Assembly (NCBI GenBank): GCA_026008535.1
Contig: BRKX01000004.1
Coordinates: forward strand, 45,033,501 to 45,097,500
From: Perilla frutescens
Taxonomy: Eukaryota; Streptophyta; Magnoliopsida; Lamiales; Lamiaceae
Direction: 5' to 3'
Length of the DNA: 64,000 nucleotides
Within the stretch, counting starts at the first letter, position 1; each line of letters opens with the position of its first letter. Positions 47,299 through 58,993 of the stretch are shown here, in pieces. Under the pieces are notes generated by a model. The model did no database searches and was not told where the DNA came from. It worked only from the letters and a program-made list of their open reading frames with translations. The translations under genes and the position numbers were made by a program.

Positions 47299-48805
47299 AG
47301 ATGCAATTAAGCTTGAAAAGTGCCTAAGAAGATAGATAATCGAGTTAAAAGCATATTGCAAAAAGAATCAAATTAATTGAACGATAAACAAGTGAGAACA
47401 AAACAAAATAGTGAAGTTTGTTGGCGGAGGACACATAGCACACAACCCATGTTCCCATTAGCATGACCCGTGCTAATTAGAAACCCACTGGAGGGGCTCT
47501 GTAACATATAGCACAACCCGTGCTAGTTTCCGGAGATTTTTGGACCTCCCTTTTGGGTTTGATTTTGATTCATTCTTATGTTTGAACTCCTCAAGTATAT
47601 ATAAAGGTATTAGGGCATGAATCTAATTATCTCATAACACCCATTGCCACCTATACACAATACATAAGATATATTGGAGATCACAAAGTAACAGAAGAGA
47701 AAACGCAAGATTGAAGAAGTACGAATTTGGGCATAAGTTCTATATCATACCTTCATTTCTTGTTTAATTATGCTTGATACAATGTTTTATTTAATTTCTT
47801 TGAATTTTTAACAAGACATGAGTAGCTAATTACTTTGTAACTTACGGATTTGTGAACATACATCCATTCACGTTTTAATAATTAATTAATTTTTCATTTT
47901 TCTTATTTATTTGTGCATCTTGATTTGTACAGTCCATGTTTGATTATTTGACCAATAATTATTGCATGCTAGTTAATTTACTTGAATTTCAAAGAAGATA
48001 GTAAATAATGAGATACGAGATTGCGTGGTATGATTTTTGTTAGATCGAAAGATTGGTGAAAGTTGTGAAGAAAAACCAGTCTTTTGTGCTATTTCAAAAT
48101 TTAATTGTTAATTTGAGACCAAGAGGTGGTAATTATAATCTAATTTTCTCTTATAACTTACTTGAGATAGATGTAATAATTAATTGTATTTGTGACTGTT
48201 CTTATAAATTATGGAATTAAAAATGGTGTATTGATTAATTGTTTGCATGAATAACTTTGAATGAAAACAATCGTGGAATCAACTTCTATTTTGATTTTCT
48301 TTGGTATGCTTGTATTTATTTATTTATTTCATTTATTAATAATTATTTGTATACAATTTTCTAAATAATGTGAAACTTTTAAATTAGATACTTAGTTACA
48401 ATTTAAATTCAGTCTTTGTGGATACGGTACTCTTACTCATCATTATTTGCTATATAAGTTGGTTTTAGTAAAATAAAACACCAAACAATACCAATCCGCC
48501 GTTACATATTAATACTTATCGAGTATAGAATAAATCTGATTCTCTTTGCATGCATAGTGGTTTTGACCGAAATTGTTTTGATTTATCAACTCATCTATAT
48601 TTGAAATAGTCAGCTCCAATCTATTCAAAATATAAATAATATGGAATCACATACATGTAAAAGGAAATATAATTAAATCAAGTCGAAGAATAAGTATATA
48701 TAAAATATCCAATACATGTAAATGAATATGAAATTCATAAAACTAAGACAAAACAATAACTGATGGAATAGGATTATCAATTGCTCCATTATCCATTATG
48801 ATTGA
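47299..48805 (+). other. Probable eroded LTR (gypsy-like), no coding
   Basis: Contains a TATA-type tatatataaagg at about 47596. At 48405-48450, ttcagtctttgtggatacgg resembles the 'cagtc.ctgtggat' phrase common near 3' ends of plant gypsy LTRs. The segment at 48045-48160 (agattggtgaaagttgtga ...) has a diverged counterpart at 52960-53080. Borders not established. Confidence 0.35.
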
Positions 48806-49135
48806 TCAACAAGTAGTAGTTAGGATGAGCCATGCATAGACACGTATGCCGAAAGTAAAAATAAACCAGCGCTCCATAAAATTCCTCCCTGGTGGAAGAA
48901 TGGTGTCGTCGTGCGAGCTGTGTTGAATGATGACGAGATGGTCGGGTAATTGACATTCAGGGTACCCAGCCATCATTCTTGATATGGTTTCCTCCATCTG
49001 GTAATACATAGTCTCAAATTGTGGGATGTTTGATCTCTTGGCATGCCACAATATTGGAGAAAGTAATAGCATTGGAGAAAGTAATAGGAAAACATGGAAG
49101 AGCATCTCAAAAGGAGCAGGCATGAGTATGACCAT
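48806..49135 (-). CDS. Hypothetical 109-residue protein with hydrophobic N-terminus
   Basis: Uninterrupted frame from ATG 49135 to stop 48806. The N-terminus is strongly hydrophobic (LFHVFLLLSPMLLLSPIL), possibly a signal peptide or membrane anchor; the ctattactttctccaat unit is directly repeated there and encodes LLLSP twice. The middle is polar (MYYQMEETISRMMAGYPEC, HDDTILPPGRNFMERW), and the C-terminus is again hydrophobic (RWFIFTFGIRVYAWLIL). A TATA-like tatatatacgtatatac lies about 70 bp upstream on the minus strand. I do not recognise the family. Length alone is weak support in AT-rich DNA, but local composition is less AT-biased than the flanks. Confidence 0.35.
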   Translation of the reverse strand: MVILMPAPFEMLFHVFLLLSPMLLLSPILWHAKRSNIPQFETMYYQMEETISRMMAGYPECQLPDHLVIIQHSSHDDTILPPGRNFMERWFIFTFGIRVYAWLILTTTC

Positions 49136-49300
49136 GAGAGAGCGTGAACCGTCAGAAGGAATGGAAATGGAATGCCCTATCTATAATTCTATACGCATTA
49201 AAACAAGTATATACGTATATATATTAATGGGCCGAGAGACCAAGTCATGGGCCTAATAACTTAATTATAGGTAACTAACATTCTCAAATAATTTCAAATA

Positions 49301-50319
49301 GGGTGATTCTATTTATACCACCAATTTTTCTTTTCACACCATAATTACTTTACACACCATAAAAATTCTTAATTTTTTTCATTTTTTCTTTACACACCAC
49401 ACTAAAAGACTGTTTTATCCCTTGACTTAAAAAAATAAAAAATCAGAATTTAACTTTAATTTTAAAAAAAATTAGAATAGTTCTTCTCCTTCCTCCCACA
49501 AATCCCCGCCTCCACCTGCACAGCCTCCCGTCGCCGCCGCCGTCGCACCTTCTTCTGAATATAGTTTTTAACTTTGCTTGATGATGTTATCAACTCCTCT
49601 CCTCGTGTTGTTGTTTCTTCCACCCCACACATACAAATACAAATACAACTGCAACTCTATTCTTGAGGCCACCACCCCTTCCCCTTCTTTCTTCTTCGTC
49701 TTCTACCTCTGCAGCTTAAAGATTTGAAAAATGGATTTCCAAACCTACATGAACAGTGAATCAATAAATAGTTTTCGAATCTATTCATGGATGTTTGGAA
49801 ATAAATTTTCGAATCATTATTCGGCAATAAATATTCGAATCATACATTGTCCATTCGAAAAATAATTTTCGGATTTATGTGAAGGGATTCGAATTGAATT
49901 TTTTGAATCCATTTCCAGCAATAGGTTTTCAATGGAGCAATTTTTGGCGATAAAATTTTCTAAGGGTGGTCATCGGAATCTGCATAAATGGATGGTGGTC
50001 GTTGATGGTGGTCGACAAAAACCGAGGGTGCGAAATAAATGGATGGTGCCCGTCGATGGTGGTCACCGGAAATAAATGGATGGTGGCTGTCAATGGTGGT
50101 CGCCGGAACCTGCATATTTTTCGCAAGGGGAGGCAATGGCATGGAGAAGCGGCGGTGCAGCTTGAGAAGAAGAAGATACATGTTTTTTTTCTTTTTTTTT
50201 TTTAAATAAAGTTTTTTTAATTAAAAAAGATATTTAAGTAAATTAATAATTATTTATTTTTTGAACTAAATTTATTGGTGGTGTGTAAAGAAAATTCAGT
50301 GGTGCATTTAGAATCACCC
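49301..50319. mobile_element. MULE-type MITE, 1019 bp, perfect 9-bp target duplication
   Basis: Ends gggtgattctatttatacca and, reverse complemented, gggtgattctaaatgcacca. Flanks tttcaaata at 49292-49300 and 50320-50328 match at all 9 bases. Subterminal cacaccataa / ggtgtgtaaagaaaa words recur. The interior has ttcgaa-rich repeats (49760-49930) and three copies of a roughly 50-bp aaatggatggtgg...gatggtggtc unit (49985-50107). ORFs here are repeat-derived. Confidence 0.85.
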
Positions 50320-50328
50320 TTTCAAATA

Positions 50329-50682
50329 TCACTTTTTTTTAACTCTTCCAAATTTTGTACACAAGAATCAAATATCATATGATTTTCTCAAATTTGTCAA
50401 GTTCACCCTTTGCATGCATGGATTTGATAAATAGAGTGAAGAAAACATACCGTTACGAATTAGACAGAAAATAATCAATCTTGAAAAGTAATAAGAACAC
50501 AAAAATTATTTACCCAATTCGTCAGGATATGACTATTCTGGGGCCGCTGCCAAATCTGATTATTCTCTAGAGATGTATTTTTCTTATTAGGATTACAATT
50601 ACATTGAGAGACTATTTTTAACAGGAGAACCTAAAATAAATAAGAGCTTAAAAAGCCTACTTAAATATATCGCTCAACAGAG
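50329..50682. other. No feature seen
   Basis: AT-rich sequence without recognisable gene or repeat border. Confidence 0.4.
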
Positions 50683-51300
50683 CACTACAAGAAATTGAAA
50701 TTTTAGTCACACATAAATTTGTCACACATAATAATGTGTGGGTATTTTACCACACATAATTATAAAATGTGCGGGTGAACATAGTTGACACTTTTCTTTA
50801 CCTTTTGACATTTAATATGTGTGGTTAAAACCTTTTAATCACATTTGCGTTTTGGCAAAATTAATTTCAAATTTATTATAAATTTTGTATGTCTTTGTGG
50901 CAATTAAAAATAAATAATTTTTTGATGATATTTTGTTAAAAAAAATAATTAACCACACATAATCACTAGTTATGTAAATGTGTAGGTAAAAGACAAATGA
51001 ATTTTTTTGGCACCATGGTTCATGATTTTTTAAAAGTTTTTGTATTCCTATGTGGCACTTTTAAATTTTTTGTTTCATAAAATTATTTAAATGTGTGGGT
51101 AAAAGGCCCGCACATAATTCCCTATGTGGCTTTTTAAAATATTCTTTTTCATAAAATTATTTAAATAAATATTAATAAACACATGATTACTAGATGTAAT
51201 AGGCGTCGATGTAAATTTTGGGTTTCGTACTTATGTAGCATTTTTTTATCCGTAAATTATATATGTGTGTGGAAAAGATTATTGTAAAATTTATTATGAA
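50683..51300 (+). mobile_element. One-sided CACTA terminus
   Basis: Begins cactacaagaaattgaaatt, a CACTA-type end, followed by subterminal cacacataa / atgtgtggg words in both orientations (for example 50703-50790, 50955-51000, 51070-51110). No matching ttgtagtg end was found to the right, so this is a truncated element or one whose other end lies elsewhere. Confidence 0.6.
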
Positions 51301-51587
51301 ATATATAGATGATACACGACCAAATTAAAGAATTAAATGTAATATAATTCTTAATTTTTTTACTTATATTTCTGCTTAATTAATGATTATATAGTAATTG
51401 TTTTCTTTAATCAATAGAATTACCAACATTGTTTTGTTTTATTTATATGCAAATTAGTAGTGGATTGAGTGAAAATAATTAAAATGCAAAAAGGGTCTAT
51501 AACTAATTAAAGTTCAACAAATCACATTATCCAATGTCTATATCATAAATTATAAGTATCTTTTTAGATATGCAATACATACAATGA

Positions 51588-52622
51588 AATCAAGAAAAAT
51601 ATCTAAATGATAAGTCATAATCTTCATCCCATATATTTATGTTTATTTTAAAATTATTTTTAAAATTTTATTTTATATAGTTAATGACTTAATGGTATTG
51701 ATAGGTCCATAGTTTTGTTTTACTTCTAATTATTTTTTTAATATTAATTATCTTCATATTTATCCCACTCCATGATCAAATTAAAAATATTTTTATTAAG
51801 GATATTCAAATTTTTATCAACATTTTCCTTTTCTTAAATATTTTATATCTAGTAAAAATTGTATTTTTAGTTTTGTAATTATCTATGTATGAAAATAAAT
51901 AATAGGAGTAACAGTATCAAAAAAACATAAAGCAAAGCAAAACAAAGCTTTGTATTTTGATTTTATTTTTCAAATTTGACCCATTTCTTTTAAAACTGTC
52001 AATTTAGCCATTTATTAGTTAATTGAGTAAAATTATGACCAAATTATTGTTTTGATCAATATTATGTAAATTTTTGTGACAATATTTAGGCAAGATTAAC
52101 AAAACATTAATTATGCCATTAACAGTTATTTTTTTATTTTTCTTTTAATATAATTAATAATAATTATAAAATGTCTTGTCTAACCATACCAATAGTTGTT
52201 GTTTGTAATTAATAATTAATATTTATTAGTTATTATTTATTCAATCGATTTATTTTTTGGTTAACAAAATGAAATTAAGAAAAAATATCTGATGATATGG
52301 CATAATCTTCATCCCATATATATATATATATATATATGTATATTTTCATATCATTTATATAATTTTATTTTATACTTAATGTTATTAATTGGTCCATAGT
52401 CCTGTGTACTTCTAACGAATTTTTTTTTAAATATTAATTATCTTCATGTTGATCCCATTCGATCATCAAATTAAAAAAAAAATTCATTAAGTATATTCAA
52501 AATTTTTATCAACATTTTACTTTCCTTAAATATTTTTTGTCTGGTAAAAATTATATTTTTAGTTTGTAATTATCTATACATGAAAATAAATGATGCGCCT
52601 AGTAGTATAAACAAAACATAAT
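51588..52622. repeat. Direct repeat of about 350 bp (two diverged copies)
   Basis: 51588-51930 and 52267-52622 share cataatcttcatcccatata, ggtccatag, ttaattatcttcat, ttatcaacatttt and attatctat.catgaaaataaa in the same order. Copy 2 has an extra (TA)n expansion at 52317-52339. The block between them (51955-52115) has an inverted partner at 53775-53930 (gatcttgcctaa, caatattttgac, aattgacaattta). Confidence 0.65.
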
Positions 52623-52679
52623 TTATATTATTTTATTTATCATTTAGACTAAGTTTATTTTATGCTTATTTCGATTGAT

Positions 52680-53440
52680 ATTACTATGTTGACTATTTAT
52701 GTGTATTTATTTTATTTGGATTTTTTTTAATACAATATGATTAGCTAGATTTTTAGAGATGCTAGGGTTGTTGAATGTTTATAGATTTTATGATTTAAAA
52801 TAATTTTATTGTTCCGTTCTATTTCTTGTTTGTGCATCCTTGGTTATTGTTATCTTATATGATTGAATTGATCACCTTTCACATTTACGTAGTTAATTTA
52901 TTATTAACTTGAGAGAGGTTAGTAGATTAACGAATTATGATTGCACAACACAAGTCTGCTAGATTGAGAGATTGGTAGGTGTCGTGAGGAGAATAAACCT
53001 GAGGTTCTAATTGAAGTCAGATAATAATCCGAGATCGCGAGATAAGAATTACAGTCTAATCTACTTTTATAACTTACTCAACCGAGAGGCCGTAATAATT
53101 TTAGTGATTCTCCTACGAGATTTAGATTTAAATTGGTTAAATAAATTATTTAAAAATTGCGGAATCATTTTTTTTTTTTGCGAAATCCATTTAACAGCAA
53201 CACCTTAGGATCCGTCTCCCTATCTATTTATCTAGTATCTAGTATATTTGCTCGATTAATTTATTTATTATGCAATATTTAGTTAATTAAAATCAAACTC
53301 TTAATTCGGTTCTCTAGATAAATTAGGATAATATAATTAGGCACTTAGTCGAGTTATATAGGCAACCTCTGTGAATACAACCTTGCTCAAAATAATTTTG
53401 CTGACATTTACCTTGTGCACTCTTGCGAGTAGTATTTTTA
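52680..53440 (+). other. Probable eroded LTR related to 47299-48480
   Basis: Shares agattggtaggtgtcgtgag-type and ataacttactc blocks with the earlier region, and contains ctctgtgaatacaacc near its 3' end, like the end of a gypsy LTR. No coding sequence remains. Borders unknown. Confidence 0.35.
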
Positions 53441-53448
53441 ATGAAATA

Positions 53449-53710
53449 TTCCCTCCGTCCCATAATTATAGTCCATTATTCCTTTTTGGGATGTCCCAAA
53501 ATTATAGTCCTATTCTAAATTGGGATTGTATTTAAATATTCTTTTACATATATAACCATATTTAATATAGTATGAATGCAATTAATATAGTAAAAAATAA
53601 GGGCAATATAGGATAATTATTGTAAATTGTATATTTCCAATACATATTAAATGTGATTTCTTAATCTGTGTAAAAATGGGAAGTGGACTATAATTATGGG
53701 ACGGAGGGAG
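53449..53710. mobile_element. Stowaway MITE (Tc1/Mariner), 262 bp
   Basis: Terminal inverted repeats ttccctccgtcccataatta and, reverse complemented, ctccctccgtcccataatta, flanked by TA on both sides (53447-53448 and 53711-53712). The interior is AT-rich and non-coding. Typical size and ends for Stowaway. Confidence 0.92.
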
Positions 53711-53989
53711 TAAAAGACAGAACAACTATAATAAAATTTAAAATAATAATAAAATAATAATTATTACCATGATAATGTTTTGATGATCTTGCCTAATTAT
53801 TGTTACTAAACTTAACTTAATTTTGACCAAGACAATATTTTGACCATAATTTCACTCAATTGATATAAATAAACATGGCTAAATTGACAATTTAAACGAA
53901 TTGGTTTTCAATATTGTGAATCGTGACAGTGCATGTTTTAATTTTTTATTTTTTGTTGAAAGGAAAGAACTTGTATTAAATTCGTGGCA

Positions 53990-54351
53990 ATAAATTTATT
54001 ATCAATTCTAGGAAATCAATAAATTATAATATTTGTTTACACAATCCAAAATATTTTATTTACACTATAAATTTATATATATTTATCATATATATATATA
54101 TATATAGTTGGATAAATATTGACATATTATTAATTTTTTTAATAGTTTGTTGATCGATACATGATAATTGGATGTATATTTCATTTTTATCTCATAAAAA
54201 AGAGCATGTTAATTGGATAAAGAATTTCATATTAATATTGGGTACTTTTCTACCGTGGATAATGACAAAAATTAAATTTATTGGTGGTACCTTAAACAAT
54301 TTAGAACTCATTAGCAGTAAAAGTTTTTCGTTCTTCCCCCTAAACTAAAAA
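53990..54351. other. AT-rich spacer with (TA)n
   Basis: A short (TA)n tract at 54087-54106. Nothing else recognised. Confidence 0.4.
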
Positions 54352-55382
54352 GGGGATTATATTTACACTTCTATATTTTCTATACACACCACTATTAATT
54401 TAATTATAAAATAAATAATCATTAATTTACTTAAATATCTTTTTTGATTAAAAAATCTTTAATTAAAAAAATCAAAAGAAATGATAAAGAAAAAAAGAAG
54501 AAAAAATGGATGCCTTCTTCTCCACCCACTTTATCGTCGGTTTCTTCTCCATCCTGCAGCGGGCAACCACCATCTCTCTCCTCCTCCTCCCATTTTGCAA
54601 GTCCACAACCATGGCAGAAGTGAGACCAACATCAATTATTCACAAAAAGTAAAAAAAAAAAGACAGTATAAAACATGGCAGATCTAGACGGCGATCTCGA
54701 CGACCACCATACGAAGCTCCCCTCCCCTAAAAAAATCTGCAGACCCCGATGCTCGTTCGAAATTCACAGTTTGAACCCTCTTTCTGTAGGTTCGAAAAAT
54801 GTTTTCTGAATCTTCTTCTTCGAGTTCGGAAAATGTTTTCCAAAAACTTTCATGCGTGTTCGATTTACAGACAATTTTTGAAACCCCTTCTTTTGATTCG
54901 AAAAATATTTTTTGAACCCAAAGATAGAGTTTCGAACTGTAAATTTCGAAGTATAATCTGCCATATTTTTTTTTCATTGAAGTTGTCATTGCTTCGGTGG
55001 ATAAGGCAAGGTAGAGTGTAATAATAATTTATATTGTGTGATGATGGGCGTAAAAAGCAAGAACTATGGTGAAAGAGGAAGGAAGACTGAGAAATAAGGT
55101 TGGTCGGTGGTGGTGGATGAAGGAGGAAAACTGGCGATGAAGAATGGTGGTTGGCGTCGGTGGAGGAATGACGGCGGTTCTATTCTGGTTTGCTCTCTCC
55201 TTTTCTTTTTTTTTTCTTTTTAATTATTAATATTGAAATATTATTTTTAAGTTTTTAAATTAAAGGGTAGAATAGACTTTTATTGTGGTGTATAAAGAAA
55301 AATGAAAAAAAAAATCATTTTTGTGGTGTGTAAAGTAAATATGGTGTGTAAAGAAAATGTGATGGTGTAAATAGAATCTCTC
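54352..55382. mobile_element. MULE-type MITE, second copy of the 49301 family
   Basis: Ends ggggattatatttacac and, reverse complemented, gagagattctatttacacc. Flanking aactaaaaa and agttaaaaa match at 7 of 9. Subterminal ctatacacaccac / ggtgtgtaaagaaaat words and an interior rich in ttcgaaaaatgttttc-like repeats match the family. Overlapping ORFs are not genes. Confidence 0.65.
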
Positions 55383-56347
55383 AGTTAAAAATGAATAAAG
55401 GAAGTTATCTCCCTTATTCTCTCTAATCTCAGTTCTCCACTTCATGAGTGATTTGCTACATCTGTTGCCCTTGAGGATTCTCGCTCCCCACATATTAAAG
55501 ATTGAATGGATCTATCCGCTAATCTTCTCTTTTTCACCGTAGGATGGGGTGCTCACCGGAGCCCATTACCTTTCAAATTGCTCCGTCGCCATCGTATTCT
55601 TTATCTGTCAGAAAATACCATTCTTTTCCATTTTCTGAACTTCCATACAGTCATTTCGATGAACAGTTGGAGGACACACCTCAGTCATGGCTCTCCACCA
55701 CAGTCTCCATCGATTCGCTTGAATTCGTAGCATCCTCTCGGTACCCCCCCTTAACTTCTAATTATGGGCACCAATCTCTATCTGTTATCGTACTTATGCG
55801 AGGTTTTTGATTACCTTACATAGTACACGCACAAATTGTTGTTTGATTTGGAGCTTGTTAAAAACCTCAAGAATGTAATCAGCGTATTTCATGTGATTTA
55901 AAATTTCAATGTAGTTTTTATTTTATCTATAGTTTTTATAAGATTGTTTTGTTTTGGTTACAGTATTTCATTGAATTTTTATTGTATCTATAGTGTTTCT
56001 AAGATTGTTTGGTTTTGGTTGTAGTTTAGAGGTGAGCCGATTACAGTTGTTGAGTACATGGAGAAAATTCTAATGAATCTGATAGTCGAGTTTAATATCA
56101 ATCGTGATGCCTTCAAAGTAGGAAGACTTGGCAAAAAGAGGAAACACAAAGTGTGATTACTTCAGTTCGTGGCCTAAATTACATAGTAAGTCTCAGCTTG
56201 AATCCATAGGCTCTGGTTTGTAATTGTTTTTCATGATATCTTATTTTAGTTTATGTATTTTTTGTAATGAATTTCATTAGCGAGAGATGGCTTTTCTTTC
56301 GACTATGTTAAGTTTGATCTCATATTGATTTAATTGAATAATGGTAG
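55383..56347 (+). other. Region with two unrecognised exon-like segments
   Basis: 55544-55810 has an 88-codon frame (start MGCSPEPITFQ, containing YHSFPFSELPYSHFDEQLED). 56023-56155 has an acceptor-like ttgtAG and a frame reading ITVVEYMEKILMNLIVEF to GRLGKKRKHKV and stop. Together they could be a small gene or gene fragment truncated by the LTR element at 56348, but no family is recognised. Confidence 0.3.
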
Positions 56348-57093
56348 TGTAGATAGCGAAAAATCAAATATTATATATAATATTTTTATTGATTTTTATA
56401 TATTTATTTAGTTTTGGAATCATATCAAATCCAAAATTAAATAAAATATTTAAATAATAAATATATTATTATATGATAAACATCAAGAGTCTTTGGCAAC
56501 AAGTAAATATCTTTCAAAAGATATAAATCAATTTACAACAGCCAATGAGATAGTGTCACATCAACTCTATATCTCTCTCTACAACTATAAATAGGGGCCT
56601 CCATATCAGTTGAAAAACACACCAGAAGTCATTTGAAGAGTTCAAGAATTTGAGAAGAAATTTCATAAGTGAAATTCTCTCAAATATTCAAGGCGTTCTT
56701 CACCAAATTCACCCCAAAGCGGCGTTTGATCCATAAACAAGGCAGTCAAAGGGGTTCTTCATCAAATTCATCCCGAAATTGGCGATTGATCCAGAAACAA
56801 GACGTTGGCCCTCTGAGTTAATGTTATCAACACTAAAGACCAAGTCAAAGAAGATCGATAATACAAATCTTCCCCGAAAACTTCAAAGGCCAAGTTCAAA
56901 AAACAAGTCCGAGAAAATTAAAGAGACAAATTTACTCTAAAGATTTCAAAGACTGTTTGAAGATCAAGTTTTGAAGAGAAGAATCAGAGAAAAATAGAGA
57001 TTGGATCTGTATAAATATATTTTGAATCAAAGATCATCTGAATTGTACACTGTTTTGTGTTTTACCAAATTAAATACAAAAATTTATGTTACA
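56348..57093 (+). repeat. 5' LTR of the gag-only element
   Basis: 746 bp. TATA-type ctataaatagggg at 56586. Ends atttatgttaca. Confidence 0.9.
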
Positions 57094-57165
57094 AATTTTG
57101 GCATGCCCGGTGGGACAATCTCTACCTCTCATCTCTTCTCTTTACCAATTTTCTCAAGCATCAAG

Positions 57166-58017
57166 ATGTCTACAATTCTGGAAGAACAAATTACAAATTT
57201 GACGAAGCTGGCCGAAGGACTTGCCAAGCAGATACAAGAACGGGATGCTCAAATCTTGAAGCTGAACAAAGAAAGGATTGTTGATTTTGATGGCGAGTAA
57301 GCGAATGAAGATACTGAAGCTGATATATCTATAAAGCTACATGCCAATAAAAGTGAAAAATCTACAGCCAAAGAAATTGAAATATCGTCTGATGGCTCAA
57401 TACAAGTTGATCAACTCAAAGATTTAATACTGGAAACAATCAAAGACAAGTCTGGAGAGAGCCTTAAATCACTCTGGACTTACAACAAGCCATATACCCC
57501 AAGAATTGACAACTTAAAGATGTCAAATGGCTACCAGCCGCCAAAGTTTCAACAATTTGATGGCAAAGGAAATTCAAGACAACACGTGGCTCACTTTGTA
57601 GAGACCTGTAATGATGCTGGGACATACGAAAATCACTTGGTGAAGCAATTCATTCGTTCTTTAAAAGACAACGCGTTTGATTGGTATACCGATTTGGAGC
57701 CAAATTCAATTGATAGTTGGGGACAACTGGAGAAAGAATTCCTTAACCGCTTCTACAGTACTCAAAGAACAGTTAACTTGGTTGAACTCATAAATACAAA
57801 CCAATAAAAAGAAGAGTCCGTCATCGACTACATCAACCGTTGGAGAAACTTGAGTCTGAATTGCAAAGATTAATTATCAGAAACTTCAGCAATTGAAATG
57901 TGCATCCAAGGCATGTGTTGGGGTCTTCGACATATTTTGAAAGGAATTCAACCAAAGACATTTGAGGAAGTGGCCACTAGACCTCATGACATGGAGTTAG
58001 AGCATGGCCGCAAATGA
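57166..58017 (+). pseudogene. Retrotransposon gag (Retrotrans_gag type), several stops
   Basis: ATG at 57166 (MSTILEEQITNLTKLAEGLA) begins a coiled-coil-like N-terminus. The same frame passes stops at 57298-57300 and 57805-57807. The diagnostic gag block is FDGKGNSRQHVAHFVETC, VKQFIRSLKDNAFDWYTDL and WGQLEKEFLNRFY, matching the gypsy-type gag capsid region. After 57807 further stops occur (SLNCKD then stop). No zinc knuckle, protease or other pol domain was found. Confidence 0.82.
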
Positions 58018-58106
58018 AGTTCAAGAACTGTTAATGCAAAAGCATCACAACTTTGAAGAAGAGCCATAAATAAATGATGGGGGCAAACCTTTTAAGGAAT
58101 CTCCAA

Positions 58107-58129
58107 GTGAAGAAGAAGAAGAAGAAGAA

Positions 58130-58198
<69 letters not shown>

Positions 58199-58200
58199 GA
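58107..58200 (+). repeat. (GAA)n(GAT)n trinucleotide microsatellite
   Basis: About seven gaa followed by more than twenty gat units. It creates long poly-Met and poly-Ser ORFs in other frames that are artefacts. Confidence 0.95.
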
Positions 58201-58261
58201 AACGGCTACAAATCTCATCACGGGCCCATTCAAGTCCTCTAATAAATATTTCAATCCATGA

Positions 58262-58930
58262 AGATAAAGTACAAATGCTCCTCGTTAAGAGCCTAAACTA
58301 TCTTCAAAATTCATTAATAAGAGTCAAAACTATCTAAAATTTTCAAAATGTAATGCTCCTCGATAAGAGCCTAAACTATCTTCCAAAGCTCCTTGATAAG
58401 AGCCAAAACTATCTAAACTCTTCAAGAAATGCCAAGACTCCTTGACACAAGTATAAAATGTCTACAAAGTCAAATTCAAATCCAAGACTCATTAACACGA
58501 GTATAAAATATCTACAAATTCAAATTCAATACTCTTTGACATAAGTATAAAATATCTACAAATTCAAATCTAAGACTCCTTGACACGAGTATAAAATGTC
58601 TATAAATTTAAATTCAAATCCAAGTACTCACGGACACGAGTATAAAAGGTCTACAAAGTCCAAATTCAAGTTGAAGGCTCCCTGATATGAGCATAAACTA
58701 TCCAAGTTTAAGAAAGCTCTCTGATACGAGCATAAACTATCTAAATTCAAATTCAAATTGAAGGCTGCTTGATACGAGTATAAACTATCTAATAAATTCA
58801 AATTGAAAAACTCTTGAATATGAGTATAAACTATTCACAAGTTTAATTTCAAGAACTCCTTGATACGAGTATAAACTATCTAATAAATTCAAATTCAAAA
58901 CTCCATGATACGAGTTTAAACTATCTAATT
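58262..58930 (+). repeat. Minisatellite, about 12 degenerate units of about 50 bp
   Basis: Core ctccttgatacgagtataaa followed by ctatctaa and a variable aaattcaaattcaa. Units near the start read ctcctcgataagagcctaaac. It fills the space between gag and the polypurine tract. Confidence 0.85.
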
Positions 58931-58993
58931 AGTTTTCGAGACTCATTCATTTCAAACGACAAGTTGTCCATGAACAAGTCTCGAGGGGGCATT

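Noticed and set aside
54481..55021. ORFs rich in phenylalanine, serine and lysine
   Set aside because: They lie inside a MULE-MITE and overlap on both strands in its internal repeats.
58045..58337. Poly-serine (minus) and poly-methionine (plus) ORFs
   Set aside because: Produced by the (GAA)n(GAT)n microsatellite; no coding support.
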